From: Ferruginibacter sp. HRS2-29
GTDB lineage: Bacteria; Bacteroidota; Bacteroidia; Chitinophagales; Chitinophagaceae
Assembly: GCF_024343615.1 (NCBI RefSeq)
Contig: NZ_RJUB01000019.1
Coordinates: 1 to 37,140 of the forward strand
Direction of reading: 5' to 3'
DNA: 37,140 bases
The notes under the pieces are model-generated. The model made no database searches. It was not told where the DNA came from and saw only the letters and a program-made list of their open reading frames with translations. Below, piece after piece: positions 19,975 to 27,146 of the stretch (its first letter is position 1; every line of letters starts with the position of its first letter). The position numbers and the translations under genes are program-made.

Positions 19975-21660
19975 ATGGTTCGTGTTTCACGAACCAAGGC
20001 GAACAGCCCTTCCACACATCCGTATGTTACGATTCCCGATGTATTCAACAGAAGCCTCAGCGGCAGCAGCTGGACCAACAGTCGGAGCGCCTGGACAAAC
20101 TACGGCAGCAATACCGGCCTGGGCAGGTCGATCGCGTTTGACAATACTATTGCCGATACAGCTACGGTAACTCTCACTTTTAATGTCGCCAGCGGAAAAA
20201 ATGTGACCATTAAATCGTTCTCGTTCCTCCATAAGAGCAGTCCTACGGGCTACAACCACTGGAAGTTGTTCATCAACGGCATTTATGTGGGCGACAACAC
20301 GGTGTTTGTCAGTAGCAGCAGTACGCTACAGGCCACCGGCAGCAAAGCAGTAACCAACGCAGTGAACAACCTGACCGGCACGGTAACAGTTACGATGAAA
20401 CTCTACGGCCACAACATTCCGGGTACTGCGCAGGGCACTTTCCGGATGGATGATTTTATTTTGAATGGGTATGTCAATGCTGATGGAGCGAGTTCTGGAA
20501 GTGGCTATCAGTATGCGAATAAGGGGGGGTATCGATATGGGTTTAACGGACAGGAAAAGTCAGACGAAATTAAAGGCGAAGGGAATAGTTATACCGCCGA
20601 ATATTGGGAATACGACCCGAGATTGGGTAGAAGGTGGAACTTAGACCCGGTACCAAAAGTGGGGGAAAGTGAATATGCCTGTTTTGATAATAATCCAGTT
20701 ACTTTAAGTGATGAGAATGGGGATGATCCTGGAAAACGTACCAAAAAGAGTAACGGATATGATTATGCAGCGGCTTTGCGCTACCTGACTATTCATTATA
20801 ACGGAGCAAAAGTTGCATATAACATTTATAGAGCTCGTCAGGAATTTGGACATTTTAATGCAAAGTACAATGACGCTTACAAAGGACAAATTGCACAGCG
20901 TGCTGCTTCAAGTTACTCAGAGCAGAACATGCTTGTAACAGGTATCGATCCGGCAAGTTATGCTAAAATAATAGGTGATTACTATGAAAAATTTGAAAAG
21001 GGATTTAATTTGTCAGGTAATGAAACTATGGCTAAGTTAAAGTCTATCTATAACGACAAAACTCTTGCAAATGCCACGGATATTTTTAAACCAAATTTAA
21101 GTGTAAATGAAGCTCACTATGCAATTAAGGCATGCGACAAATTATTGGATGATTTAACTGACGCTGCGTTTACAATTGCTCAGAATCAGGAACAAGCAAT
21201 TAAGCGATGGGGACTTTGGGTTGAGTTTGCTTTTCCTTTGATGGGAGTTAATGTGGGTGGTGTTGGGAAAATTCCTGCTTTAAATCAAACCAGAGGATTA
21301 TCAAGAACTTTCCCTAATATTACAAGCACTAAGACGGGACTTACAAATCCACAGTTAGTTCAAAAGTCTGCAACTTTAGCAGAAAGGGCTATTGGAGGTA
21401 CAGGAGGTGCTGCAGGTACTGCAAAACATCAATACGCATCTGAACTTTTAAATCGTTATCAACGTATGTACGGTAATCGAGGATTAGAACCAGGGTTATA
21501 CTTTAATAACGGTGTTGGTAATCGTGGCTTCCTTGATGTTATTGACCATACGAATGGTATCATATATGATTTTAAATTTGGTAAAGCGGTGATGAGCTCA
21601 GGCCAGTATAATAAATATTTTAACAACTTCGGTTTACCGATACAAATAGTCAGACCCTAA
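19975..21660 (+). CDS. Orphan Rhs cassette B: truncated core with REase-fold nuclease tip
   Basis: A 561-codon frame with no signal peptide and no shell region. Homology to the full-length Rhs protein begins at STHPYVT (about 20008, matching about 17509 there) and covers the last part of the core, ending WEYDPRLGRRWNLDP. The tip starts at about residue 250 with helical sequence. It ends in a domain with AKHQYASELLNRYQ (Glu near 486), GFLDVIDHTNG (Asp near 521) and YDFKFGKA (Asp near 532, Lys near 534). The spaced D...DxK pattern with a preceding helix fits the PD-(D/E)xK restriction-endonuclease fold common in polymorphic toxins, so a DNA- or RNA-cutting role in the target cytosol is likely. 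ATG 19975 is the first start but lies upstream of the homology, so native expression is doubtful. Probably a silent tip. Confidence 0.75.
   Translation: MVRVSRTKANSPSTHPYVTIPDVFNRSLSGSSWTNSRSAWTNYGSNTGLGRSIAFDNTIADTATVTLTFNVASGKNVTIKSFSFLHKSSPTGYNHWKLFINGIYVGDNTVFVSSSSTLQATGSKAVTNAVNNLTGTVTVTMKLYGHNIPGTAQGTFRMDDFILNGYVNADGASSGSGYQYANKGGYRYGFNGQEKSDEIKGEGNSYTAEYWEYDPRLGRRWNLDPVPKVGESEYACFDNNPVTLSDENGDDPGKRTKKSNGYDYAAALRYLTIHYNGAKVAYNIYRARQEFGHFNAKYNDAYKGQIAQRAASSYSEQNMLVTGIDPASYAKIIGDYYEKFEKGFNLSGNETMAKLKSIYNDKTLANATDIFKPNLSVNEAHYAIKACDKLLDDLTDAAFTIAQNQEQAIKRWGLWVEFAFPLMGVNVGGVGKIPALNQTRGLSRTFPNITSTKTGLTNPQLVQKSATLAERAIGGTGGAAGTAKHQYASELLNRYQRMYGNRGLEPGLYFNNGVGNRGFLDVIDHTNGIIYDFKFGKAVMSSGQYNKYFNNFGLPIQIVRP
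19976..19996. repeat. Perfect inverted repeat before cassette B
   Basis: Nine-base arms TGGTTCGTG and CACGAACCA surround a TTT loop. The element lies about 12 bases upstream of the point where RHS-core homology resumes (about 20008). It overlaps the ATG at 19975 that would start the cassette B frame. No T-run follows, so it is not an obvious terminator. It could be a recombination site or a structure masking translation of the silent cassette. Confidence 0.6.
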
Positions 21661-21666
21661 CAAACA

Positions 21667-22353
21667 ATGGCAATAGATAAAGAAGTAAAAAAGAAAGTTA
21701 CCGAGGACTGGTTAAACGCCTTTCCTCAACTTTCAGCATTTGCACAAAATAAGTTATATAAAATGATTGGCTGTTGTGTTGCTGGAATAGAGTTGATTAA
21801 GTTGCCTCATTCGGAAGAATACCGACCCCACTTTGTAATTTATTCTTTATGGCAAAATGATGTAAAAAAGTGTTTAGATGCACCTGTTTTAATGAAGCAA
21901 CTTTATAACAAGAAAGGGTTGCAATTTAATATTCCTTACGAAAAGCATACTACCTTTTTTAATGATGCCGTAGACTGCTTTAAAAAGCAAATGCCTGTTT
22001 CGTTTAATGGCGATTTTACTTCGAAATTATTGTTTGAATTTGTGGATAGCCTATTTAGTGATATGCTGGTCAAATCAAATTCAGCGGAGCAAGCAAAACT
22101 ATTTGAGCTAAAGTTTTATGTGGCTTTATATACAGGCAATCAATCCCAGGTTCAAAATGTTTTACATCAAATAAAACAGGCGAGTAGAAATTGGAATATG
22201 CAAATGTTTGAAATACGGTATGGAAATTTTGATACTTGGCTACAAGTATTACAAGAAAAAGTTAATAGCCGTGACGAGTTTTTAAAGCAGGTAGAAGCAA
22301 ATAAGCAGGATAAAAAAATATCGCAGTTAAAAAGTTCAGAACTTACAGCATAA
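21667..22353 (+). CDS. Putative immunity protein for nuclease tip (cassette B)
   Basis: A 228-residue protein starting six bases after the cassette B stop. It has no signal peptide or membrane segment and seems mostly helical, with a lysine- and glutamine-rich C-terminus. Cytosolic location fits protection against a nuclease. A strong intrinsic terminator follows the stop directly, so the B pair forms a closed unit. I do not recognise the family. Its role rests on spacing and on the general layout of Rhs toxin-immunity pairs. Confidence 0.65.
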   Translation: MAIDKEVKKKVTEDWLNAFPQLSAFAQNKLYKMIGCCVAGIELIKLPHSEEYRPHFVIYSLWQNDVKKCLDAPVLMKQLYNKKGLQFNIPYEKHTTFFNDAVDCFKKQMPVSFNGDFTSKLLFEFVDSLFSDMLVKSNSAEQAKLFELKFYVALYTGNQSQVQNVLHQIKQASRNWNMQMFEIRYGNFDTWLQVLQEKVNSRDEFLKQVEANKQDKKISQLKSSELTA

Positions 22354-22382
22354 TCAAAAGCCCGATTTTATCGGGCTTTTGA
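22354..22382 (+). terminator. Intrinsic terminator after cassette B
   Basis: A perfect 12-base stem (TCAAAAGCCCGA with TCGGGCTTTTGA) closes a five-base TTTTA loop directly after the immunity stop codon. The A-rich and T-rich stem ends would let it work in both directions. Confidence 0.85.
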
Positions 22383-22386
22383 TGTT

Positions 22387-22615
22387 TTAGAAATTGACTT
22401 TCACGTCCAATAGATCTTTCATTCTTTCTTAGTGAAAATAGAGTTGATGATTTTGATCAGAGCATTTTTTCATCCTCATCAAGTTGAGAAATCAACATCA
22501 GTTGCTCATTTAGTTCGTGGTTCTGAAGCGCTACCACAGAATTTTCATTATCGTTCAAAAGGTTGTCGGCACTGATAAGCAGCGACTCGGAGTATGGAAT
22601 TTTAGCAGTTAAATA
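22387..22615 (-). pseudogene. Decayed C-terminal fragment of an XRE-type regulator
   Basis: On the minus strand the sequence reads AKIPYSESLLISADNLLND, then NHELNEQLMLISQLDEDEK. After a shift at an A-run it reads ALIKIINSIFTKKE, and after a second shift MKDLLDVKVNF with a stop at 22387-22389. This is the usual C-terminal layout of Bacteroidota phage- or element-borne XRE regulators, in which a short linker and a LDEDEK...I.KIID...TKK helix follow the HTH. The HTH domain itself is missing. It lies next to an integrase fragment of the same orientation, so it is probably debris of an integrative element. Confidence 0.5.
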
Positions 22616-22653
22616 TCACTATAAGTAGTTTGAAATGTCTTTTACATTATTTA

Positions 22654-22722
22654 TCAAGGTTCGAGACTTTTAATAAGACTTGAATTGTAATCGTCCAAAA
22701 TATTGGATGGTAAACTTCTTAA
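22654..22722 (-). pseudogene. Integrase C-terminal remnant 1
   Basis: The minus strand reads LRSLPSNILDDYNSSLIKS and a stop at 22654-22656. This matches the last residues of the integrase at 31400 (LKSLPSDLLDEYNSKLLLN). Homology ends at about 22722. At 22724, without a gap, plus-strand RHS-core sequence begins (ACTTTCCGCATGGATG), so the two are fused at a recombination junction between cassettes B and C. Confidence 0.75.
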
Positions 22723-23791
22723 GACTTTCCGCATGGATGATTTTATTTTGAATGGATATGTAAATGATGATGGAACAAGTTCTGGTAGTGGTTATCAGTA
22801 TGCGAATAATAAAAGTTATCGATACGGGTTTAATGGGCAGGAAAAATCGGATGAAGTAAAAGGGGAGGGGAATAGTTACACGGCGGAGTTCTGGGAATAT
22901 GATCCAAGAGTTGCAAGAAGGTGGAATTTAGATCCCAAACCCTCTTCAACTGCAAGTAATTATTCTGTATTAGGAGATTCTCCAATATGGCTTGCTGACT
23001 TGCTAGGAGATAAAGGTGATACATTATCTTACAACGTATCAAATAATGAAACTTCCGCCGACATCGCGTCAATAGTGAAAAAAGATAATCAGAAATTTAT
23101 TAATTTTAATCCATTGGGAACTGTTGAATTATCGAATGAATTTAGAAATCTTCCCGCCGCAGAACAACAGAGACTTCTAAACAGTGATGAAGGGCTGAGT
23201 TTACTGAATTCTATGATCAATAATGTTAATAATTATTATTATTCAACCACGGATCGAGTAAAATTCAAGAAAACGGACGTGAGTGGAGTCCCAATGATTG
23301 GGCCGGACGGTAGGGATCTTATAATTGATGTAAATTTATCGGATAAATATAATGTTGGCGACAAGCTTGAGGATTATGATCCTGCGGATCCCAATATTTA
23401 TCCTTTGTTTTTAAGCTTTACAAATTTGTCAAATACTATACGTGGTGATGAGGCTACCGTAGGATATGGACAAAAGCCTTCGCGCGAAACGAAAATTAAT
23501 TCTATAAATGGGTCATTTACAAGAAAATTCGACGGTGAAGTGTATATCGCACCGGGTTCATTTTACGCAAAATCAATTGTTGGCACTATAAAGATACAAG
23601 TGCCCAGAGCCGCCGTTGTTTTTCACGAAATGCGTGAAAATTTTCTTAGAGTTGGTGGCATGAGCTATCCTAATGCGCATAATCAGGCAATTATGGATGC
23701 GCTAAAAACTGTTAACTTTGGTATGGGCTATAGTCCAGGAGAAAATTTTTCATTTTTTATTTTAGGATCAACAACCAGAAAAACAAATTAA
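22703..23791 (+). CDS. Orphan Rhs cassette C: short core with possible metallopeptidase tip
   Basis: A frame of 362 codons from TTG 22703; the first in-frame ATG is 22733. RHS homology begins at TFRMDDFILNGYVN (about 22724), so only about 70 residues of core remain, ending WEYDPRVARRWNLDPKP. The tip begins at about residue 95. Near its end is VVFHEMRENFLRVGG (His308, Glu309, Glu312, Asn313) followed by YPNAHNQA (His326). The HE pair on a helix followed by a second His suggests a zinc peptidase-like active site, but the motif is not a canonical HExxH. An exported protein with a signal peptide is encoded 12 bases downstream, as expected if this tip acts in the periplasm. It has no signal peptide of its own and is probably silent until recombined. 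Confidence 0.65.
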   Translation: MDGKLLKTFRMDDFILNGYVNDDGTSSGSGYQYANNKSYRYGFNGQEKSDEVKGEGNSYTAEFWEYDPRVARRWNLDPKPSSTASNYSVLGDSPIWLADLLGDKGDTLSYNVSNNETSADIASIVKKDNQKFINFNPLGTVELSNEFRNLPAAEQQRLLNSDEGLSLLNSMINNVNNYYYSTTDRVKFKKTDVSGVPMIGPDGRDLIIDVNLSDKYNVGDKLEDYDPADPNIYPLFLSFTNLSNTIRGDEATVGYGQKPSRETKINSINGSFTRKFDGEVYIAPGSFYAKSIVGTIKIQVPRAAVVFHEMRENFLRVGGMSYPNAHNQAIMDALKTVNFGMGYSPGENFSFFILGSTTRKTN

Positions 23792-23803
23792 AATATAAAG
23801 ATT

Positions 23804-24313
23804 ATGCTTAAAATTATATGGGTTTTTATCTTGCAAATTTTGATAATTAATGCAAAAGCCCAGAGTTCGAATTTCTTGTTTGACAGTCTACACGTAGTCG
23901 CGATACCAGAAATTAAAAATGACAGTATATATTTAAACGTCGTTATTAAAAATAATAGTTCTTGCGAAGTATTAATTCCTGGGAGGAATTCATTTTTTGT
24001 CAAAAACCTTTCCAATCAATTTTATTTTGACGCGAACGCTTCGAAGTATGTTTTAAGGTTGGGGTTGAATAATAGGCATTCGGGAATGCCTCGGGAGTTT
24101 TTAGTAAATTTAGTTTCATTGCCTCCTAATAGTGAATTGACACTTGAAACTTCCAAAATAAAAGCATATCCGATTCTTTTTAAACTCGACTTCTTTTTTG
24201 ACTATATTTTTAAAAAGGGTATAAATCCGGATATTCTCAATGTTAATGATAAGAAATTTTCGATGAATGGAAATGACTATGTAAGCGAATGTAAAATGAT
24301 AAGTATTTATTAA
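23804..24313 (+). CDS. Exported putative immunity protein (cassette C)
   Basis: A 169-residue protein with a signal peptide ending INAKAQ at about residue 20. The mature part is beta-rich: DSIYLNVVIKNNSSCEVLIPG and RNSFFVKNLSNQFYF suggest an immunoglobulin-like sandwich. It begins 12 bases after the toxin stop and has the same AT-rich composition as the tip. Export implies that the partner toxin threatens the periplasm or envelope, in line with a peptidase. The family is not recognised; the immunity role rests on position. Confidence 0.6.
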   Translation: MLKIIWVFILQILIINAKAQSSNFLFDSLHVVAIPEIKNDSIYLNVVIKNNSSCEVLIPGRNSFFVKNLSNQFYFDANASKYVLRLGLNNRHSGMPREFLVNLVSLPPNSELTLETSKIKAYPILFKLDFFFDYIFKKGINPDILNVNDKKFSMNGNDYVSECKMISIY

Positions 24314-24388
24314 ATTAAAGAAGAAATACAGTTTAATAATCACATTTTCAATTTAATTTTTACTTAAGATTGAATTTTTGGTGATTGT

Positions 24389-24535
24389 TCATGAGTTATT
24401 ACTGAATTTTAAACTGTCGATCAACTGAGTATTATAATTATCTAATACGTCCGAAGGTAAACTCTTCAAGTAAATTTCTGTTGTTTTTAAACTTGAGTGT
24501 CCCAACATTGCGCTGATTGCATTTACAGGAATTTT
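24389..24535 (-). pseudogene. Integrase C-terminal remnant 2 with catalytic Tyr
   Basis: The minus strand reads IPVNAISAMLGHSSLKTTEI, then YLKSLPSDVLDNYNTQLID and a stop at 24389-24391. This is nearly identical to the C-terminal catalytic box of the integrase at 31400, including LGHSS and the Tyr nucleophile in TEIYLKSL. Homology stops at about 24535, where boundary motif copy 2 and a palindrome begin. It lies about 75 bases after the cassette C immunity gene, in the same relative place and orientation as the complete integrase has to cassette E. Confidence 0.85.
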
Positions 24536-24564
24536 TCGCCGTTGTTGGTGTTATCACCAACAAC
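24532..24564. repeat. Boundary motif copy 2 and perfect palindrome
   Basis: TTTTTCGCCGTTGTTGGTG at the left is the second copy of the boundary motif. It runs into a perfect inverted repeat (24541-24564) with ten-base arms GTTGTTGGTG and CACCAACAAC around TTAT. It starts exactly where the integrase remnant breaks off. Confidence 0.6.
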
Positions 24565-24668
24565 TTCCCGGATTTTTCTCCAAATAATTCATTCAGCGAA
24601 ATGAGTTAGTATGTTGAAGCTATTAATACCCGAATGATAAAATTTTATTTCTTTCTAAGTCGCAAGAT

Positions 24669-24695
24669 GTCGTTGGTGATAACACCAGCAACGAC
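24669..24695. repeat. Second palindrome, inverted relative of 24541-24564
   Basis: GTCGTTGGTG, ATAA and CACCAGCAACGAC form an imperfect hairpin. Read on the opposite strand, the 24541-24564 palindrome is nearly the same sequence (GTTGTTGGTGATAACACC versus GTCGTTGGTGATAACACC). The pair encloses about 104 bases with no evident gene and lies 24 bases upstream of the cassette D rhs homology. Confidence 0.55.
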
Positions 24696-24712
24696 GAAAT
24701 TCCGTTTTATTT

Positions 24713-26128
24713 TTGCCGAGCCTCGGCAGCAGCTGGCCCAACCACCGTGGTATATGGACCAGTTATCCCGGCAACTCCGGCGCAGGCCGGGCGATCGCTT
24801 TTGATAACAGCACAGCGGATACCGCCAGGCTTACCCTTTCTTTAAATATTGCCAGTAGTAAAAAAGTCACTATCAAATCTTTCTCTTTCTTTCATCGGTC
24901 GAGTGGGTCAGGTTACAAACGCTGGAAGATGTATATTAATGGAATTGAAGTAGGGGATAGTACCGTTTTTGTAACTTCTACCGCAGCCCTGCAGGCCACC
25001 GGCACCAAATCGGTACGCAATCCGGTAAATGATCTTACGGGAACCATTACTGTTCTGATCAAGCTTTACGATCACGAGGCGGCTTATCCTAACGGTAACG
25101 CAGGCGGTACTTTCCGGATGGATGATTTTATTTTAAATGGATATGTGAATGATAATGGAGCAAGCACTGGAAGCGGGGTACAGTATGCCAATAAGGGAGG
25201 GTATAGGTATGGGTTTAATGGGCAGGAAAAATCAGATGAGATTAAGGGGGAGGGGAATAGCAATACAGCCCTATACTGGGAATTTGACACTAGAATCGGA
25301 AGACGTTTCAATTTAGATCCTAAACCAAACATCTCGATCAGTCCTTATGCAACTTTTGAAAATAACCCAATATTATACAATGATATCTTAGGAGATAGTA
25401 TTCCTGTAAGATTTCAGAATCGAGATAATACTGGTGATGACAACGCTATTCCTGATCTTGTTCAAAAAATGTATAACAAAGAATATGGTATTAAAGTAGG
25501 ATACAATGCAAAAACTCAAATGCTGTATTATGACGGGGATGTAGAAACTGATGAGAAAGTGTCGCAGTCTGCGAGGAGTATGTTAATTGCTCATTTAAGT
25601 TCTACAGATTCAAAAGAAAAATCTATGAGAAAATTTGGAGACATTGTTTTCGGTTATACTGGAATAAAAACTACAAATGGCAATGAAGTTAGTGCAAGCC
25701 ATGGAATGGCAGGTACGAATTTTATTAGAATTTTGGGAAGAGGTAGTCGGCATACGTTATTTGTCAACATGGATGCTTATAATGATGATTTAACTTTAAA
25801 AGAATGGGATTATTCAGGATTGACCTCACGCGGTTTTTCCAAAAGAACATTTAATATGGCTCGTATGTATGAACACGAATATTTTGGACATGGTATTAAA
25901 AGAAAACAAGATCCGTCTCGAGAAGGTTTTACAGCAGGCAAGGTGGAATTTTTACCGAATTTATTTAGGACTGAAATGGGATTACCAAAACGTTCGAACT
26001 ATGGGATAAATACAGGAAAGGGATTGGTAATACTTTTCGGAATTGATGCAAAAGAAGTTAGAAAAATAAACTTTAATTATAGCTTAGTTCCAACTGCACC
26101 CTATATTATTCACTCAATTATTAAATAA
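24713..26128 (+). CDS. Orphan Rhs cassette D: truncated core with HExxGH metallopeptidase tip
   Basis: A frame of 471 codons from TTG 24713. RHS homology starts at SLGSSW (about 24719, matching about 17555 in the full gene), so no signal peptide or shell is present. The core ends WEFDTRIGRRFNLDPKP and the tip starts at about residue 220. It contains MYEHEYFGHGIKRKQ, where His388, Glu389, Gly392 and His393 form HExxGH. This is the zinc motif known from dipeptidyl peptidase III and also seen in toxin peptidases. About 35 residues later VEFLPNLFRTEMGLPKRSNY resembles the Glu-containing helix plus GLPxRxxY end of M91/NleD-like toxin peptidases and could supply the third zinc ligand. A lipoprotein gene follows two bases later. 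Peptidase call fairly strong; substrate unknown; likely a silent tip. Confidence 0.75.
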   Translation: MPSLGSSWPNHRGIWTSYPGNSGAGRAIAFDNSTADTARLTLSLNIASSKKVTIKSFSFFHRSSGSGYKRWKMYINGIEVGDSTVFVTSTAALQATGTKSVRNPVNDLTGTITVLIKLYDHEAAYPNGNAGGTFRMDDFILNGYVNDNGASTGSGVQYANKGGYRYGFNGQEKSDEIKGEGNSNTALYWEFDTRIGRRFNLDPKPNISISPYATFENNPILYNDILGDSIPVRFQNRDNTGDDNAIPDLVQKMYNKEYGIKVGYNAKTQMLYYDGDVETDEKVSQSARSMLIAHLSSTDSKEKSMRKFGDIVFGYTGIKTTNGNEVSASHGMAGTNFIRILGRGSRHTLFVNMDAYNDDLTLKEWDYSGLTSRGFSKRTFNMARMYEHEYFGHGIKRKQDPSREGFTAGKVEFLPNLFRTEMGLPKRSNYGINTGKGLVILFGIDAKEVRKINFNYSLVPTAPYIIHSIIK

Positions 26129-26130
26129 AA

Positions 26131-26508
26131 ATGATAACAAAATATCTTATTACCATTGTTGCAATAACAACTATTTCATGTGGCTCAAAAAGTATTATCG
26201 GAACTTATCGAAGACATTATAATCCTGATGAAGGGACTGTGCCTTCGGTTAGAAAAGAAAATCTTTACGTTAATTCGGATTCATCTTATCGAATAGTATC
26301 GTACAGTTCGTTAAAAAATAATTTGAAAGACAGTACCGTACAAGAAGGGGTTCTAACGGCGTCCAAACAAAAAAACACTTTTACACTTATTGACAAAAAT
26401 TACAATAATCCTTTATGTATTGTTTTGAAAAAAAATAAAATTTACTTTTTTGATTGCAGATTTGGAACCGAAAGAATATTAAGATATCCTTTTATTCGAA
26501 GTAAGTAA
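26131..26508 (+). CDS. Lipoprotein putative immunity protein (cassette D)
   Basis: A 125-residue protein with a short hydrophobic N-terminus and a lipobox TISCGS (Cys17). It should therefore be lipidated and face the periplasm or cell surface. The rest is beta-rich (NLYVNSDSSYRIVSYSS, NKIYFFDCRFG). It starts two bases after the metallopeptidase tip. Periplasmic placement fits inhibition of an envelope-acting peptidase. The family is not recognised. Confidence 0.65.
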   Translation: MITKYLITIVAITTISCGSKSIIGTYRRHYNPDEGTVPSVRKENLYVNSDSSYRIVSYSSLKNNLKDSTVQEGVLTASKQKNTFTLIDKNYNNPLCIVLKKNKIYFFDCRFGTERILRYPFIRSK

Positions 26509-26640
26509 TTCTACAAGTTGACAATAGCAAATCTTAATTTTTTAGAGATATCTAGATTGTATAAATTGGCCGGATTAATTGAAAACAAAAAACTCCTTCG
26601 GAAAAAGAAGGAATGGCGCTTTGGAATTAATAAAAAATAA
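26509..26640 (+). pseudogene. Relic 2: C-terminal tail of a lost toxin
   Basis: Immediately after the cassette D immunity stop the same frame is open again for 43 codons. It reads ISRLYKLAGLIENKKLL and RKKKEWRFGINKK before a stop at 26638-26640. There is no start codon of note and no RHS homology. It is basic, like the ends of many nuclease tips. The stop lies three bases before the ATG of a small gene, which is toxin-immunity spacing. I read it as the 3' end of a tip that was cut off by a recombination joining it to cassette D. Confidence 0.5.
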
Positions 26641-26643
26641 CTA

Positions 26644-26952
26644 ATGAAATTGCTTGAAATCATCCCACATCTTAAAAACATTAGAAGTGTGGATAATTTA
26701 ATTTCTGTTCAGATTCCAAATCTGGAATTAGGTTTAATAGACGTTTTTTTAAAAGATAGCCTTAATACTCAATCGGAGGTTAAATTTTTTGACGCGGATG
26801 CAATTCCTAATAATATTGAGATAGTATTAGAGGGAGTTACTTATTTTAATCTTTTCCCTTTAGCTATGCTTCAAGAAATGGTAGAAGATTATATATTGAC
26901 AAATCCAAATATTAGTGAACTAGAAATTGCAGAAAACATTCTCAAATATTGA
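26644..26952 (+). CDS. Orphan putative immunity protein (relic 2)
   Basis: A 102-residue acidic protein without a signal peptide: LLEIIPHLKNI, VDNLISVQIPNLELGLIDVF, then a helix-rich C-terminus (LAMLQEMVEDYIL, ISELEIAENILKY). It is intact and starts three bases after the relic toxin tail. Retaining the immunity gene after the toxin has been broken is common in Rhs arrays, because it protects against siblings that still carry the tip. The family is not recognised; the cytosolic location suggests a cytosol-acting toxin. Confidence 0.6.
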   Translation: MKLLEIIPHLKNIRSVDNLISVQIPNLELGLIDVFLKDSLNTQSEVKFFDADAIPNNIEIVLEGVTYFNLFPLAMLQEMVEDYILTNPNISELEIAENILKY

Positions 26953-27140
26953 ATTAATGATGTATAATTTTTGCCCCCGTTGGTGACATTTTCTGTCCGA
27001 GTGGGTAATGCTTTTGCAATTTTACTAACGCAGTTTAGAGTATTAAGCACGACACAAGAACCTTATATAAATTTGGAGCACTAGTTACCAGTGAAGTGTG
27101 AGGAAGCTTTCGCTAGCGAATTAGGCGCTTATACAGCGTC
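26953..27140. other. Non-coding linker before cassette E with boundary motif copy 3 and palindrome
   Basis: At 26967-26987 the sequence ATTTTTGCCCCCGTTGGTGA is the third copy of the boundary motif, 15 bases after the orphan immunity stop. At 27109-27120 TTCGCTAGCGAA is a perfect 12-base palindrome, about 20 bases before RHS homology resumes at 27140. No gene is seen in between. Confidence 0.45.
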
Positions 27141-27146
27141 ACCTGT

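Noticed and set aside
19905..27120. CRISPR array or diversity-generating retroelement as explanation of the repeats
   Set aside because: Repeats are few, unevenly spaced by kilobases and differ in sequence; no cas gene or reverse transcriptase is present.
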